Notes: a model not told the origin generated them from the letters alone. DNA of 64,000 bases from Tabrizicola piscis (GCF_003940805.1 NZ_CP034328.1:2411001-2475000), one strand, 5' to 3'; shown: positions 47,044-55,972, counted from the first letter of the stretch. Made by a program: numbers and translations.

Positions 47044-47925
47044 ATGGATATCAATCAGTTTCTGGGCGGGAACGCAGTGTTCCTTGCCATCGCGGCATTT
47101 GTCATCATCTGCATCTTCCTTGGGGTCCGCATCGTTCCCCAAAGTGAAAAGCATGTGGTCGAGCGGTTTGGTCGCCTGCGGTCGGTGCTTGGGCCGGGGA
47201 TCAACTTTGTCGTGCCGTTCCTTGACCGGATCGCCCACAAGGTTTCGGTGCTTGAACGCCAGTTGCCGACTGCCAGTCAGGATGCCATCACCGCCGACAA
47301 CGTGCTGGTGAAGGTGGAAACCAGCGTGTTCTACCGGGTGACCGAACCGGAAAAGACCGTCTACCGCATCCGTGACGTCGATGGCGCTATTGCCACCACG
47401 GTTGCCGGGATCGTGCGGAGCGAGATCGGCAAGCTGGAACTGGACCAGGTGCAGTCGAACCGCGCCCAGTTGATCGAGCGGGTGCGCGAGCAGGTGACCG
47501 CCATGGTGGACGACTGGGGGGTGGAGGTGACGCGGGCCGAAATCCTTGACGTCAATCTGGATGAACAGACCCGCGCCGCGATGCTGCAGCAGCTGAACGC
47601 CGAACGTGCCCGCCGCGCGCAGGTCATGGAGGCCGAGGGCAAGAAGCGGTCGGTCGAACTTGCCGCCGATGCTGATCTTTACGCTGCGGAACAGGCTGCG
47701 AAGGCCCGCCGGGTGACGGCAGATGCCGAGGCCTATGCGACCGGGGTCATCGCCGGGGCGATCAAGGAAAACGGGCTGGAAGCGGCGCAGTTTCAAGTGG
47801 CGCTGAAGCAGGTGGAGGCGTTGCAGGCCGTGGCCGTGGGTCAGGGCAAGCAGACGATCCTGATTCCCGCCAACGCTTTGGATGCGTTTGGCGATGCGTT
47901 CAAGATGCTGAAAGGACGTGGCTGA
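47044..47925 (+). CDS. SPFH/Band 7 membrane protein (QmcA-like)
   Basis: A 293-residue stomatin/prohibitin-type protein. One N-terminal helix (AVFLAIAAFVIICIFLGVRI) anchors it; the SPFH domain follows with VVERFGRLRSVLGPGINFVV PFLDRI, and a long Ala/Glu-rich coiled coil (about 170-240) ends in AIKENGLEAAQFQVALKQVE ALQ. Such proteins form large membrane scaffolds. It starts at the ATG at 47044 after AGGAGG and is coupled to an NfeD gene, the typical partner of this family. Confidence 0.9.
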   Translation: MDINQFLGGNAVFLAIAAFVIICIFLGVRIVPQSEKHVVERFGRLRSVLGPGINFVVPFLDRIAHKVSVLERQLPTASQDAITADNVLVKVETSVFYRVTEPEKTVYRIRDVDGAIATTVAGIVRSEIGKLELDQVQSNRAQLIERVREQVTAMVDDWGVEVTRAEILDVNLDEQTRAAMLQQLNAERARRAQVMEAEGKKRSVELAADADLYAAEQAAKARRVTADAEAYATGVIAGAIKENGLEAAQFQVALKQVEALQAVAVGQGKQTILIPANALDAFGDAFKMLKGRG

Positions 47926-47926
47926 G

Positions 47927-48211
47927 ATGATACACGGCATAGCGGCCACCTGGTGGGCCTGGGTCGTCCTTGGCTTTGCGCTGGGGGTGCTGGAGGTTAT
48001 GGCACCCGGCTATATCTTTCTGGGCTTTGCCATTGGCGCCGTGTTGACCGGTATCCTCGTCGGTCTTGGCCTAGCACCCGCCGGACTTCCGGCACTGATC
48101 TTCATCTTTGCTGTCGCCTCGGTCATTTCATGGCTGGTCCTGCGCCGGACGGTGGGGGTCCGGAAGGGTCAGGTGAAGATCTGGGACCGCGACATCAACG
48201 ACGACCGCTGA
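47927..48211 (+). CDS. NfeD-like membrane protein
   Basis: A 94-residue protein with two or three hydrophobic helices (about residues 4-25, 27-48, 52-70: GFALGVLEVMAPGYIFLGFA IGAVLTG) and a short soluble tail WDRDINDDR. This is the compact NfeD form lacking the serine-protease domain and most of the OB fold. It begins one base after the stomatin stop codon; a GTG nine bases earlier is possible. NfeD and stomatin proteins usually act together in the membrane. Confidence 0.85.
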   Translation: MIHGIAATWWAWVVLGFALGVLEVMAPGYIFLGFAIGAVLTGILVGLGLAPAGLPALIFIFAVASVISWLVLRRTVGVRKGQVKIWDRDINDDR

Positions 48212-48223
48212 TGGCAGGTTAGG

Positions 48224-48643
48224 GTGGATTTCGTCGGGGCAAAGGCCGCGCTGTTTTGCGGCGGTTCGGTCCTGACCTGTTTGCGCGATGACCGACCCGG
48301 GCTGCCATGGCCCGGGCTGTGGGACCTTCCGGGCGGAGGGCGTGAGGCGCATGAAACCCCCGAAGCGTGTTTTCTGCGCGAGTTGGGCGAGGAGTTCGGC
48401 CTGCACCTGCCGCCCGCGCGGCTGGTCTGGCGGCGGGTGTTTCCGTCGATGCTGGATGCGACGCGCAACTCGGTCTTCTTTGGCGGCTTGGTGACCAAAG
48501 ACGAAGTTTCGGCGATTCGGTTTGGGGATGAAGGTCAAGGCTGGGAATTGATGCCCGTCGAGATGTTCCTTGGCCACCCGAAAGCCGTGCCGGAAATGCA
48601 GCGGCGGGTGGGAATTGTCTGGGCAGAGTGGCAGGGGCGGTGA
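48224..48643 (+). CDS. NUDIX hydrolase
   Basis: A 139-residue NUDIX protein using a GTG start after GGTTAGG. The NUDIX box G-x5-E-x7-R-E-x2-E-E-x-G is present in GGREAHETPEACFLRELGEE FGL near residues 38-60, with Glu residues placed for Mg binding. Flanking LPWPGLWDLPGGG supports the fold. Substrates could be nucleoside triphosphates or other diphosphates; not determinable. It forms the third gene of the stomatin-NfeD group. Confidence 0.9.
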   Translation: MDFVGAKAALFCGGSVLTCLRDDRPGLPWPGLWDLPGGGREAHETPEACFLRELGEEFGLHLPPARLVWRRVFPSMLDATRNSVFFGGLVTKDEVSAIRFGDEGQGWELMPVEMFLGHPKAVPEMQRRVGIVWAEWQGR

Positions 48644-48673
48644 GCAGGCAAATCTTGCCTATTCATTAGTGGC

Positions 48674-49729
48674 TTACGCAGTGGTGCCAAGGCTGACAAG
48701 GTGATTGTCCCAAGCCGTATCGCCAGCGCCGAGCCGGGTAAGGCCGTCGTCATCCGCCGCCCAGATCGCGCCAAGGCCATCCGTCAGAAGAAAGCCACCC
48801 GCATGGGTTGCTGCGCCACAAAGGTCAGCGCGGCGGTGGGTGGCGATGTTGGTGCCGTCACTGCCAAAGATCATCGCGGCACCACCCTTGGGTGAGGTGA
48901 CAAGCAAGCGGCTGTCGGTTGCGGCCACGGAGCCAGCATAGCCTTGCATCGTGAAGGCCTCTTCCGGCGCGGGCGTACACAGGACGGGCGCGGTGCCGGG
49001 TTGCCAAAGGCCCAGTTGTGGAACGGGTTCGGCAAGGTCGCCCTCCCATTGCATGGCGAAGGCGATCGTATCGCCCATCAGGGCAAGATGGCGGATGGAG
49101 TTTTGGGGAAGATCGGGCAGGCTCATCTGGTCCAGAAGTGTGCCGTCAGGCGTTAGCAGCGACAGGTTCGGGCGCATCGTCGGGATGTTCAGCTTGGTCC
49201 GGTCAACGGGATCGGTCTGGATACCGCCATTGGCGACGGCAAGGGTGCCATCCGGCCGCAGCCTTATTTCATGCGGGCCGATCCCGTGGCTGGGCCAGTC
49301 GGTCAGGCGCGTGTAGGCGCGGGTGTCCCACAGGCCGATGCGACCTTGTGAGGTGTCGGCCATCACCTCTGACGTCATCAGAAGCGTTCCGTCGGCGGAA
49401 AAGGCACCGTGGCCATTGAACTGCAGCTCGGGTGGTGGGGTCAGGCGGTGGGTGACGGCCCCGGTGGCACAGTCGATGACCATCGCAAAGGTCCCGGGGC
49501 GGCGGGCGAAGGCGACGGCTTCGGCCCGGGTCGGGTGGGCTGCGGCGGCATGGCCGCGACCGGGGAGCGGGATCTGAAACAGGCTTTCGCCCGTCGCGGA
49601 TAGGGCGTGCAGGTGGAACGTCTGGCCCAGCTTGCCAGCGGCAAGGAAGGCGGGGCTGCCGACGTCGGCCCAAGTCAGCCGGGGGGCGCAGGCGGCGGCG
49701 AGGGTGGCGAGGAAAGCGCGGCGCTGCAT
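48674..49729 (-). CDS. DUF1513 beta-propeller protein
   Basis: A 351-residue exported protein: the N-terminus MQRRAFLATLAAACAPRLTW A looks like a twin-arginine-type or Sec signal. The body contains repeated beta-propeller blades (for example GHGAFSADGTLLMTSEVMAD, GIGPHEIRLRPDGTLAVANG G, and NSIRHLALMGDTIAFAMQWE G). DUF1513 proteins accompany imelysins and di-haem oxidoreductases. It is the last gene of the six-gene iron cluster and starts in a TGATG overlap with the second imelysin. Molecular function is unknown. Confidence 0.85.
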   Translation of the reverse strand: MQRRAFLATLAAACAPRLTWADVGSPAFLAAGKLGQTFHLHALSATGESLFQIPLPGRGHAAAAHPTRAEAVAFARRPGTFAMVIDCATGAVTHRLTPPPELQFNGHGAFSADGTLLMTSEVMADTSQGRIGLWDTRAYTRLTDWPSHGIGPHEIRLRPDGTLAVANGGIQTDPVDRTKLNIPTMRPNLSLLTPDGTLLDQMSLPDLPQNSIRHLALMGDTIAFAMQWEGDLAEPVPQLGLWQPGTAPVLCTPAPEEAFTMQGYAGSVAATDSRLLVTSPKGGAAMIFGSDGTNIATHRRADLCGAATHAGGFLLTDGLGAIWAADDDGLTRLGAGDTAWDNHLVSLGTTA

Positions 49730-50685
49730 CAGTCACCGTCCTGCGCGTTGAAGCCAAGGGTGACACCCAGCGCGGGGCCGATCTCGGCTAGCGCCGCGTC
49801 ACGGATGGTGCGGATGGACTGCTGCAGGATCTGGAGCTTGAGCCAGGCCTGAGGGTCGGTGATGTGGGCGAAACTGGGATCGCTCAGCTCGTTTGCCAGC
49901 AGAAGGGTCTGGACAAAGGCGGCCAGAGTGCGTGGGCTTTCCGGCGTCAGCTGCAGCGCCAGATCGCGCAGCGCCTGCAGCGACAGGATGACATTGCGAA
50001 GCGACCGGTCTGAGGCGCGGGCTTCGGCAAGGTCGGGGCGGGGTTTGTCGAAGGTGCCAAGCGGTCGGCCAAGGCGGCGGTCGGCGATGTAGTCCAGGCC
50101 AGTGATCAGCTGGGTGAAAAGGGCTTGGGTCGCCTCGTCCTTGGTCAGGAAGCGGGGATTGTCCGGCTGGCCTGCCGTAAGGAGAAGGTCACCGTAGGGG
50201 CCCCATTCGATGACCAAGTCGCGGGCCATGCGGGCAAGGTCTTCGGCGGTGGCGTGGATCAAGGGGCAGGGGTCGGCGGGCAGCGGATCGGTTGGATAGA
50301 GCAGCCGTTCCAGCCCGGAAAGGCCGCGTGCGGCGACGGATTGGTCGGACATCGCTTCCAGAGTCAGGCTGTCAGGACTGCCGGCCAGAAGGGCGCGCTG
50401 CGCTTTCCAGCCAAGGGCCTTTGGGTCGGGCCAGAACAGGATGGCAAGGGCGCGACCTTCTTCCTCGGCCGGGCCTTGGGACAGGTGGGCCACGCCAAGC
50501 CATGCGTCGTAGGCGGCATGGAAGGCGGGGCGGAGGGTGGCGGGATCACAGCTGTCCAGCGCGGCGAAGTTGTTGGTGGCAGCCGCAAACGCGGCGTAGC
50601 CGGGGCGGATGTGGGTTTGCACGACATTGGCCGTGTCGGCCTCTGCCGCTGTGGCGAGGAGAAGGGCAAGGATCAGCGCGCGCAT
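49729..50685 (-). CDS. Imelysin-family protein, lacking the canonical His
   Basis: A 318-residue periplasmic helical protein with a signal peptide (MRALILALLLATAAEA). It belongs with the imelysin/IrpA-like family: HAAYDAWLGVAHLSQGP and ILFWPDP early, and a helical C-terminal domain. At the position of the GxHxxE metal motif it reads GLSGLE (residues 121-126), so Ser123 replaces His. A sister protein encoded four genes upstream keeps the motif. It may bind iron differently or play a structural role. The gene follows the di-haem oxidoreductase by one base. Confidence 0.85.
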   Translation of the reverse strand: MRALILALLLATAAEADTANVVQTHIRPGYAAFAAATNNFAALDSCDPATLRPAFHAAYDAWLGVAHLSQGPAEEEGRALAILFWPDPKALGWKAQRALLAGSPDSLTLEAMSDQSVAARGLSGLERLLYPTDPLPADPCPLIHATAEDLARMARDLVIEWGPYGDLLLTAGQPDNPRFLTKDEATQALFTQLITGLDYIADRRLGRPLGTFDKPRPDLAEARASDRSLRNVILSLQALRDLALQLTPESPRTLAAFVQTLLLANELSDPSFAHITDPQAWLKLQILQQSIRTIRDAALAEIGPALGVTLGFNAQDGD

Positions 50686-50686
50686 G

Positions 50687-52156
50687 TCAGAGGCTTTCCA
50701 GAAAGGTCAGAAGGGCGGCGCGGTCTTCCGGCGCAAGGTCGATGACGGCATTGCGCTGGGCCTCGGCCTCACCCCCGTGCCAGAGGATCGCCTCAAGGAT
50801 CGTGCGGGCGCGGCCATCGTGAAGGAAGCCCGCGTTGGGGGATACCTGCTGCGTCAGGCCAAGGCCCCAGAGCGGCGGGGTGCGCCATTCGCTGCCAGAA
50901 GCGAGGTGTTCGGGCAGGCCGTCGGCAAGGGCTTCGCCCATGTCGTGTAGCAGAAGATCGGTGTAGGGCCAGATCAGCTGAAAGCTTTGTTCGGGCTGGT
51001 CGGGCAGGCGGGCGGTGACGTGCTTCGGGGTGTGGCAGCCGACGCAATTGAGGCTGTGGAAGATTTCCTTGCCGCGCAGGGTGGCAGGATCGTCCAGCTT
51101 GCGGCGGGCGGGGACGCCAAGGTTGCGGGCGTAGTAGGTGACAAGGTCAAGGCTTTCGCGGTCAACCTCAAGCCCGTCACGGGTGCCTGGTTCCTGGCCG
51201 TGCGGGGCCGTTACGCAGGCGGGCTGGGAGGCGGTGCAATCGCCCCACGGGTCGGGGTGGAGGTCGGTGGACAGCCCCATGTCGGCGAAGAAGGCTTGGG
51301 CGGACTGGTCGCGCAGGCTGGGCTGGCCTGCCTTCAGGCCAAAGCGGCCAAGCTGGTCATCAACCCGGTTGGCGCGGCCGGAAATGCCGTCGGCATTGGT
51401 GTCGTCCGGGTCTTCGCGGGACAGGATTTCATCTGCCGGGATCGCTTCCAGCAGGCCGAGGCCGATCATTTGCGGCGCTGCGCGGGGGGAAAGCACCGTT
51501 GCGGTGTCAAGCGGGCCGTAGCCAAGGGCGGCCACGCCGTAGCTGGGTTTGCGCAGGGTGACGACGGTGCCGTCCGACAGGGTGACCGGAAGCGGCGTCC
51601 ACGCAACCGTCACGCGGCCTTCGGCCGTCTGGCCGGGGGCGGCGGAGGTTTGCAGCTGGAAGCCATAGGTCGGGTCTGCGACATGGGCGGCGATGGCCTG
51701 CAGATCGGGCAGGCCGAGGCGCAGGAGGAAGGTGCCCGGAACCACGCCCTCATCCGTTGGGGCGGGCGCGCGGCCGTCCTTGAGATGGCAATCCTGACAG
51801 GCGCGCGCGTTGTGCAGCGGGCCAAGCCCGTCAGAACCTTTGGTTGACGCGGGCGCGGCGATCCAGAGTTTCTGGAACAGGGCATTGCCAAGGGAAAACG
51901 CCATCTCATCGGCGATATTGGCCGAGGGAAGTGAAAAGGCGTCAGTCGTGTCGATCACCCTAACAGTCGCCGCACCGGCTGGCTTCGCCTCGAACGGTTC
52001 GGGGGCGGTGAAATCGGTGGGGGGCTGCAGGATGGCGGCGACCTTGGCGCGGTCTTCGTGTGTGCGCTGTGGCGTGTCGGCGACAGCAGCGCCAAGGCTG
52101 CAGATCAGGGTGCCCGCCGCGAGCCCCGTGGTCAGACGCTGGCGGCGGGTTTGCAT
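50687..52156 (-). CDS. Di-haem oxidoreductase family (DUF1111) protein
   Basis: A 489-residue exported c-type cytochrome. A signal sequence (residues 1-26, MQTRRQRLTTGLAAGTLICS LGAAVA) precedes two haem-binding motifs, CQDCH at 120-124 and CVGCH at 371-375. Other family elements are GLGLLEAIPADEIL, DADGxSGR-like NADGISGRANRV, and the C-terminal WRTPPLWGLG with FLHDGRARTI. It resembles the MauG/CcpA-like thiol oxidoreductase family. In this operon it could oxidise or reduce iron for the imelysin proteins; that role is inference. Confidence 0.9.
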   Translation of the reverse strand: MQTRRQRLTTGLAAGTLICSLGAAVADTPQRTHEDRAKVAAILQPPTDFTAPEPFEAKPAGAATVRVIDTTDAFSLPSANIADEMAFSLGNALFQKLWIAAPASTKGSDGLGPLHNARACQDCHLKDGRAPAPTDEGVVPGTFLLRLGLPDLQAIAAHVADPTYGFQLQTSAAPGQTAEGRVTVAWTPLPVTLSDGTVVTLRKPSYGVAALGYGPLDTATVLSPRAAPQMIGLGLLEAIPADEILSREDPDDTNADGISGRANRVDDQLGRFGLKAGQPSLRDQSAQAFFADMGLSTDLHPDPWGDCTASQPACVTAPHGQEPGTRDGLEVDRESLDLVTYYARNLGVPARRKLDDPATLRGKEIFHSLNCVGCHTPKHVTARLPDQPEQSFQLIWPYTDLLLHDMGEALADGLPEHLASGSEWRTPPLWGLGLTQQVSPNAGFLHDGRARTILEAILWHGGEAEAQRNAVIDLAPEDRAALLTFLESL

Positions 52157-52160
52157 GGGA

Positions 52161-52643
52161 TCAGCCTTCGTTGAAGGTGCCTGCGTTCAGTTGCATGAAA
52201 CGTTCGGCCCCCAGCTTTTCATGCAAGGCGATCTGGGTTTCCAGAAAGTCGATGTGACCTTCTTCGTCGGTGGCAATCTCTTCGAACAGCTTCATCGACA
52301 CGATGTCACCGACCTTGTGGCAATAGTCGCGCGCTTCGCCATAGAGCGCGCGGGCTTCCTTTTCCGCTGCAAGGTCGCATTGCATGGTTTCCAGCGGGGT
52401 CTGGCCAATGCGCAGGGGGTCAAGCTTTTGCAGGTTCGGGTGGCCTTCCAGAAAGATCACGCGGGCGATGAAGCGGTCAGCGTGCTGCATTTCCTCGATG
52501 CTTTCGGCACGGCTTTTGGCGGCCATGTGCTTCAGGCCCCAGTCGTCCTGCAGCCGGTAGTGCAGCCAGTACTGGCTGACGGCAGTCAGTTCGGACCGGA
52601 TCGCGCGGTTGAGGTAGTCGATAACCTTGGTGTCACCCTTCAT
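52161..52643 (-). CDS. bfr: Bacterioferritin
   Basis: Bacterioferritin stores iron as a haem-containing 24-mer. The 160-residue product begins MKGDTKVIDYLNRAIRSELT AVSQYWLHYRL, and has the ferroxidase ligands EL..Y, ESIEEMQHAD (Glu-x2-His), and EEGHIDFLETQ. The haem-ligating Met is in the KHMAAKSRAESIEEM region. It starts inside the end of bfd (four-base overlap), and is encoded in the imelysin operon. Confidence 0.97.
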   Translation of the reverse strand: MKGDTKVIDYLNRAIRSELTAVSQYWLHYRLQDDWGLKHMAAKSRAESIEEMQHADRFIARVIFLEGHPNLQKLDPLRIGQTPLETMQCDLAAEKEARALYGEARDYCHKVGDIVSMKLFEEIATDEEGHIDFLETQIALHEKLGAERFMQLNAGTFNEG

Positions 52644-52891
52644 GGTGTTTCCCTGTGTCTGGTGCGGGCTGGCTTGCGCAGGTCCCGCAGGTTCATGGGT
52701 ACTTCAAACGTATCGCAGTCACGCATCGTGTCGAGGAAGAGTGGCAGGCATCCGCCACAATCCGCGCGTTTCCCAAGGGCGCGGTAGACCTTGCCGGGGG
52801 TGATCACCGTGTCGATGTCGGACGCGCGCATCCAGTCGACGGCGGCGCGAATGTCGTGGTCGGAGATGCCCTGACAGTGACAGACGATCAT
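52640..52891 (-). CDS. bfd: Bacterioferritin-associated ferredoxin
   Basis: Bfd is a small 2Fe-2S protein that reduces bacterioferritin and releases stored iron. The 83-residue product has the four Cys ligands C4 and C6 in MIVCHCQGISDHDIRAAV, and C45 and C48 in RADCGGCLPLF. The C-terminal tail is basic. It lies between an imelysin gene and bfr, four bases after the former. Pairing bfd with bfr is common; embedding them in an imelysin cluster is less so. Confidence 0.95.
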   Translation of the reverse strand: MIVCHCQGISDHDIRAAVDWMRASDIDTVITPGKVYRALGKRADCGGCLPLFLDTMRDCDTFEVPMNLRDLRKPARTRHRETP

Positions 52892-52895
52892 CGGA

Positions 52896-54146
52896 TCACT
52901 GGAAAACGGCGTTGGGATTGTCGAGGCTGTCCGAGCCTTCGAAGCTGATTCTCGACAGGCCCAGCAAGGTGACGGCGCGGTCGATCGAAGCGGTCTGGGT
53001 CACAAGGGCGGCAACGCCGCCAAGGATGAGCGATTCCCCTTCCGCATTGCCGGGGGCGAGCATCTGGTCATAGGCCAGCCCGGCCTCTGCCGCCGCCTTG
53101 ATTTCGCCAAGCGCTGTGACGGAGGCGTCAAGATCCGCCTTCAACTGGATATCCATGCCGGGATCGGCGGCTGCGACGAGATCGGACAGCGACGGGCCTT
53201 CAACCACGCTGCCATCAACCCGGGTATAGCTGCCAAGGTAGACGTTCCTGATGCCGATGCCGTCGTAGAAATGGCTGTTGTGGGTGTTGTCGGAAAAGCA
53301 GTCATGCTCTTCCTCGGGGTCGTTGAGGAGGACGCCAAGTTTCATCCTCTCTCCGGCCAGTTCGCCATAGGACAGGCTGCCCATGCCGGTCAGCGCGGCC
53401 AGAAGGCCTGCGGTCGGGTCGGTTGTGACAGCGGCGCGGGCGGGGCCGGTTTCGGACCAGTTGGCGGTCATCTCTTCAAGATCCGATACCAGAAGATCGG
53501 CAGCCGCTTGTAGATAGGCGGCGCGGCGGTCGCAGTTGCCGCCCGTGCAGGCATCGGTTTGCAGGAAGTCCGTGTAGGGGCGGCTGCCAGCGCCGGGGTT
53601 CGTGCCGTTCAGGTCTTGGCCCCAGAGGAGGAATTCGATGGCGTGGTAGCCAGAGGCGACGTTCGCCTCGATCCCGTCCGCCTCATGCAGGGTGGTGGCG
53701 ATGAGGGTGGGGGTGATGGTGGTGGCGTCGATGTCGCTGCCCGAGAGGGTGAACTTTGGCGTGGCGATGACATTGAGGAGGGCGAGGGCGTTCTCACCGC
53801 CTGTGGTGGAGGCATCGACATAGTCGATCAGGCCTTCGTCCAGCGGCCAGGCGTTCACCCGGCCTTCCCAGTCGTCGACGATGGGGTTGCCGAAGCGGAA
53901 CACCTCGGACTGCTGATAGGGGACGCGGGCGGCAAGCCAGGCGGTCTTGGCGGCGGTCAGGGTTTCGTCGGACGGGGTGGCGATGAGGGCTGCGATGGCT
54001 GATTGCAGGGTTTGCGCGGTGGTCAGGCTGTCTTGATAGGTGGCAAGCGCGATGTCGGCGTAGGTTTGCGTCACTGCCTCGGGCGTTGCGGCAAATATCG
54101 GGGTCGCAAGAGCGGTGGTGAGAAGCAGGAGGGGGGCAAAGCGCAT
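52896..54146 (-). CDS. Imelysin (IrpA-like iron-regulated protein)
   Basis: A 416-residue periplasmic or surface protein, first gene of the six-gene cluster, starting MRFAPLLLLTTALATPIFA at the ATG at 54146. The imelysin motif GxHxxE is GYHAIE (residues 166-171), followed by FLLWGQDLNG. FRFGNPIVDDWEGRVNAWPL and HNSHFYDGIGIRNVYLGSYT are family-typical. Imelysins are implicated in iron uptake (IrpA/IcmP) but the mechanism is unsettled. Two Cys pairs may form disulfides. Confidence 0.93.
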   Translation of the reverse strand: MRFAPLLLLTTALATPIFAATPEAVTQTYADIALATYQDSLTTAQTLQSAIAALIATPSDETLTAAKTAWLAARVPYQQSEVFRFGNPIVDDWEGRVNAWPLDEGLIDYVDASTTGGENALALLNVIATPKFTLSGSDIDATTITPTLIATTLHEADGIEANVASGYHAIEFLLWGQDLNGTNPGAGSRPYTDFLQTDACTGGNCDRRAAYLQAAADLLVSDLEEMTANWSETGPARAAVTTDPTAGLLAALTGMGSLSYGELAGERMKLGVLLNDPEEEHDCFSDNTHNSHFYDGIGIRNVYLGSYTRVDGSVVEGPSLSDLVAAADPGMDIQLKADLDASVTALGEIKAAAEAGLAYDQMLAPGNAEGESLILGGVAALVTQTASIDRAVTLLGLSRISFEGSDSLDNPNAVFQ

Positions 54147-54246
54147 CGGCAGACCTTTCGGCATTGGGTGCCGAATGTCTGACTAAAACACTTGGCCTTG
54201 TAAAGCCGATTCTTTTACTTGGGAATTTGGTCCCGATGGCGGGGTG

Positions 54247-54942
54247 TCAGCCGGAAAGCTCGGCAATGACGGCGCGGGCAGCGGCGGCGGGGTCTTTTGC
54301 CTGCCAGATCGGGCGGCCGACAACGATGTGGTCTGCCCCGTCGGACACGGCCTGATGCGGGGTGGCGATGCGTTTCTGATCCCCCGATGCGGACCCCGCA
54401 GGGCGGACACCGGGGGTGACGATCAACCGACCCTGTGCCTGCGGCAAAGCGCGGATCATCGCCGCCTCTTGTGGGCTGGCAATCACGCCATCGGCCCCGG
54501 CCTCGAACGCCCGTGCGGCGCGTTCAAGGGTGATGGCGTGAATGTCGCCGGGCTTGATCAGGTTGGCGTCAAGGTCATCCCGGTCCAGCGAGGTAAGGAC
54601 AGTCACGGCCATAATCTTGAGACCGGTGCCACGCTTGCCTTCGGCAGCGGCGCGGACGACCTGTGGGTCGCCGTGGACGGTCAGGAAATCAAGGTCGTAC
54701 TGCGACAGGCCACGGACAGCCGCCTCAATCGTGGCGCCGATATCGAAGAGCTTGAGGTCAAGAAAGATGCGCTTGCCCTGTTCGTGCTTCAGCTCGTTGG
54801 CCAAGGCAAGGCCGCCCCCGGTCAACATGCCGAGGCCGATCTTGTAAAAGCTGGCGGCGTCGCCGATCCGGGCAACAAGGTCGAGGCCCTGCACCACATT
54901 CGGGACATCAAGCGCCACGATCAGGCGGTCATCTGCGGGCAT
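54247..54942 (-). CDS. pyrF: Orotidine 5'-phosphate decarboxylase
   Basis: PyrF makes UMP, the last step of de novo pyrimidine synthesis. The 231-residue product begins MPADDRLIVALDVPNVVQGL (ATG at 54942 with GGAGG upstream). The catalytic motif is FLDLKLFDIGAT (Asp-Lys-Asp), with LDFLTVHGDPQVV, and the phosphate-binding VTPGVRP and HIVVGRPIWQAKDP. Length is close to the usual 230-245. A longer open frame on this strand runs through the divergent ROK gene and is not coding. Confidence 0.96.
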   Translation of the reverse strand: MPADDRLIVALDVPNVVQGLDLVARIGDAASFYKIGLGMLTGGGLALANELKHEQGKRIFLDLKLFDIGATIEAAVRGLSQYDLDFLTVHGDPQVVRAAAEGKRGTGLKIMAVTVLTSLDRDDLDANLIKPGDIHAITLERAARAFEAGADGVIASPQEAAMIRALPQAQGRLIVTPGVRPAGSASGDQKRIATPHQAVSDGADHIVVGRPIWQAKDPAAAARAVIAELSG

Positions 54943-55024
54943 CATGGCCTCCATCTGGCAGGGTCGGGGCGGTTTGACGGCACGGGGAAGGGCTGTCAAG
55001 ACTGGCGGGCAAAGGGGGGCGGCG

Positions 55025-55900
55025 ATGATCCTGGCGTTTGACATCGGCGGCAGCCGGATCCGGGCGGCGGCGTGGGACGGCAGAGGGCTGGAGGCGCTGG
55101 GTGAAGTGGCGACGCCGGTGGGCGACCGCGAGGCGTTCATTGCTGCGCTGCAACAGTTTGCCATGGGGCGGACGGCTTCGGGCATTGCCATTTCCATCGC
55201 CGGGGTCGTGGACCCGGCAACCGGGATCGGAAAGGTCGCGAACATCCCGGCCATCGACGGGCTGGCGCTGGGGACGGCGCTGGAAGCCGCGACCGGGCTG
55301 CCCGTGCTGGTGCGCAACGATGCGGATTGCTTTGCGCTGGCCGAGGCGCAGGTCGGGGCCGGGCGGGGGCATGGCACGGTCTTTGGGGTGATCCTTGGCA
55401 CTGGCGTGGGCGGTGGGCTGGTCATCGACGGGCGTGTGGTCACGGGTGCTGGGGGCTTTGCCGGGGAATGGGGGCACGGGCCGGTGATCAGGGACGCGTT
55501 CGCCTTTCCCTGCGGCTGTGGGCAGGTCGGCTGCATCGACACGGTCGGCGGTGCGCGGGGGGTGGAGCGGTTGCATCTGGCGCTGCATGGCGAGGCCTTG
55601 GGGTCGGAAGCGATTGTGGCGGAGTGGCAGGCGGGGGACCTTGCCGCGGCAAGGACGATGGCGCTGTGGTGCGATCTGGTGTCCGGACCGCTGGCGATGG
55701 TGGTGAATGTGGTGGGCGCCGGGATCGTGCCGGTGGGCGGCGGGCTTTCCCGCGCGCCGGGGGTGGTGGAGATGCTGGACGCCGCCGTGCGCGCGCGGGT
55801 GTTGCGGGCGACGGATGGGCCCTTGCTGGTGCGGGCGGTTTGCGGGGCGGACGCGGGCCTTTTGGGCGCGGCCTTGGCTGGGCAGGCGGAGTGGGGGTAA
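55025..55900 (+). CDS. ROK-family sugar kinase (NagK-like)
   Basis: A 291-residue ROK kinase beginning MILAFDIGGSRIRAAAWDGR G. Motifs: IAGVVDPATGIGKVANIPAI, VRNDADCFALAEA, VFGVILGTGVGGGLVIDGR, and the zinc motif CGCGQVGCIDTVGG (Cys-x-Cys-x4-Cys). N-acetylglucosamine kinase is the most likely specificity, as for NagK, but glucose or other hexoses are possible. It diverges from pyrF; no PTS or transport genes adjoin. Confidence 0.85.
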   Translation: MILAFDIGGSRIRAAAWDGRGLEALGEVATPVGDREAFIAALQQFAMGRTASGIAISIAGVVDPATGIGKVANIPAIDGLALGTALEAATGLPVLVRNDADCFALAEAQVGAGRGHGTVFGVILGTGVGGGLVIDGRVVTGAGGFAGEWGHGPVIRDAFAFPCGCGQVGCIDTVGGARGVERLHLALHGEALGSEAIVAEWQAGDLAAARTMALWCDLVSGPLAMVVNVVGAGIVPVGGGLSRAPGVVEMLDAAVRARVLRATDGPLLVRAVCGADAGLLGAALAGQAEWG

Positions 55901-55972
55901 GGGGCTTGGCCCCTGCGCGGTCGCTGGGGCATGGTGGCCTGCGCGGGCAGAGGACAGAGGACGGGGGCAGTA

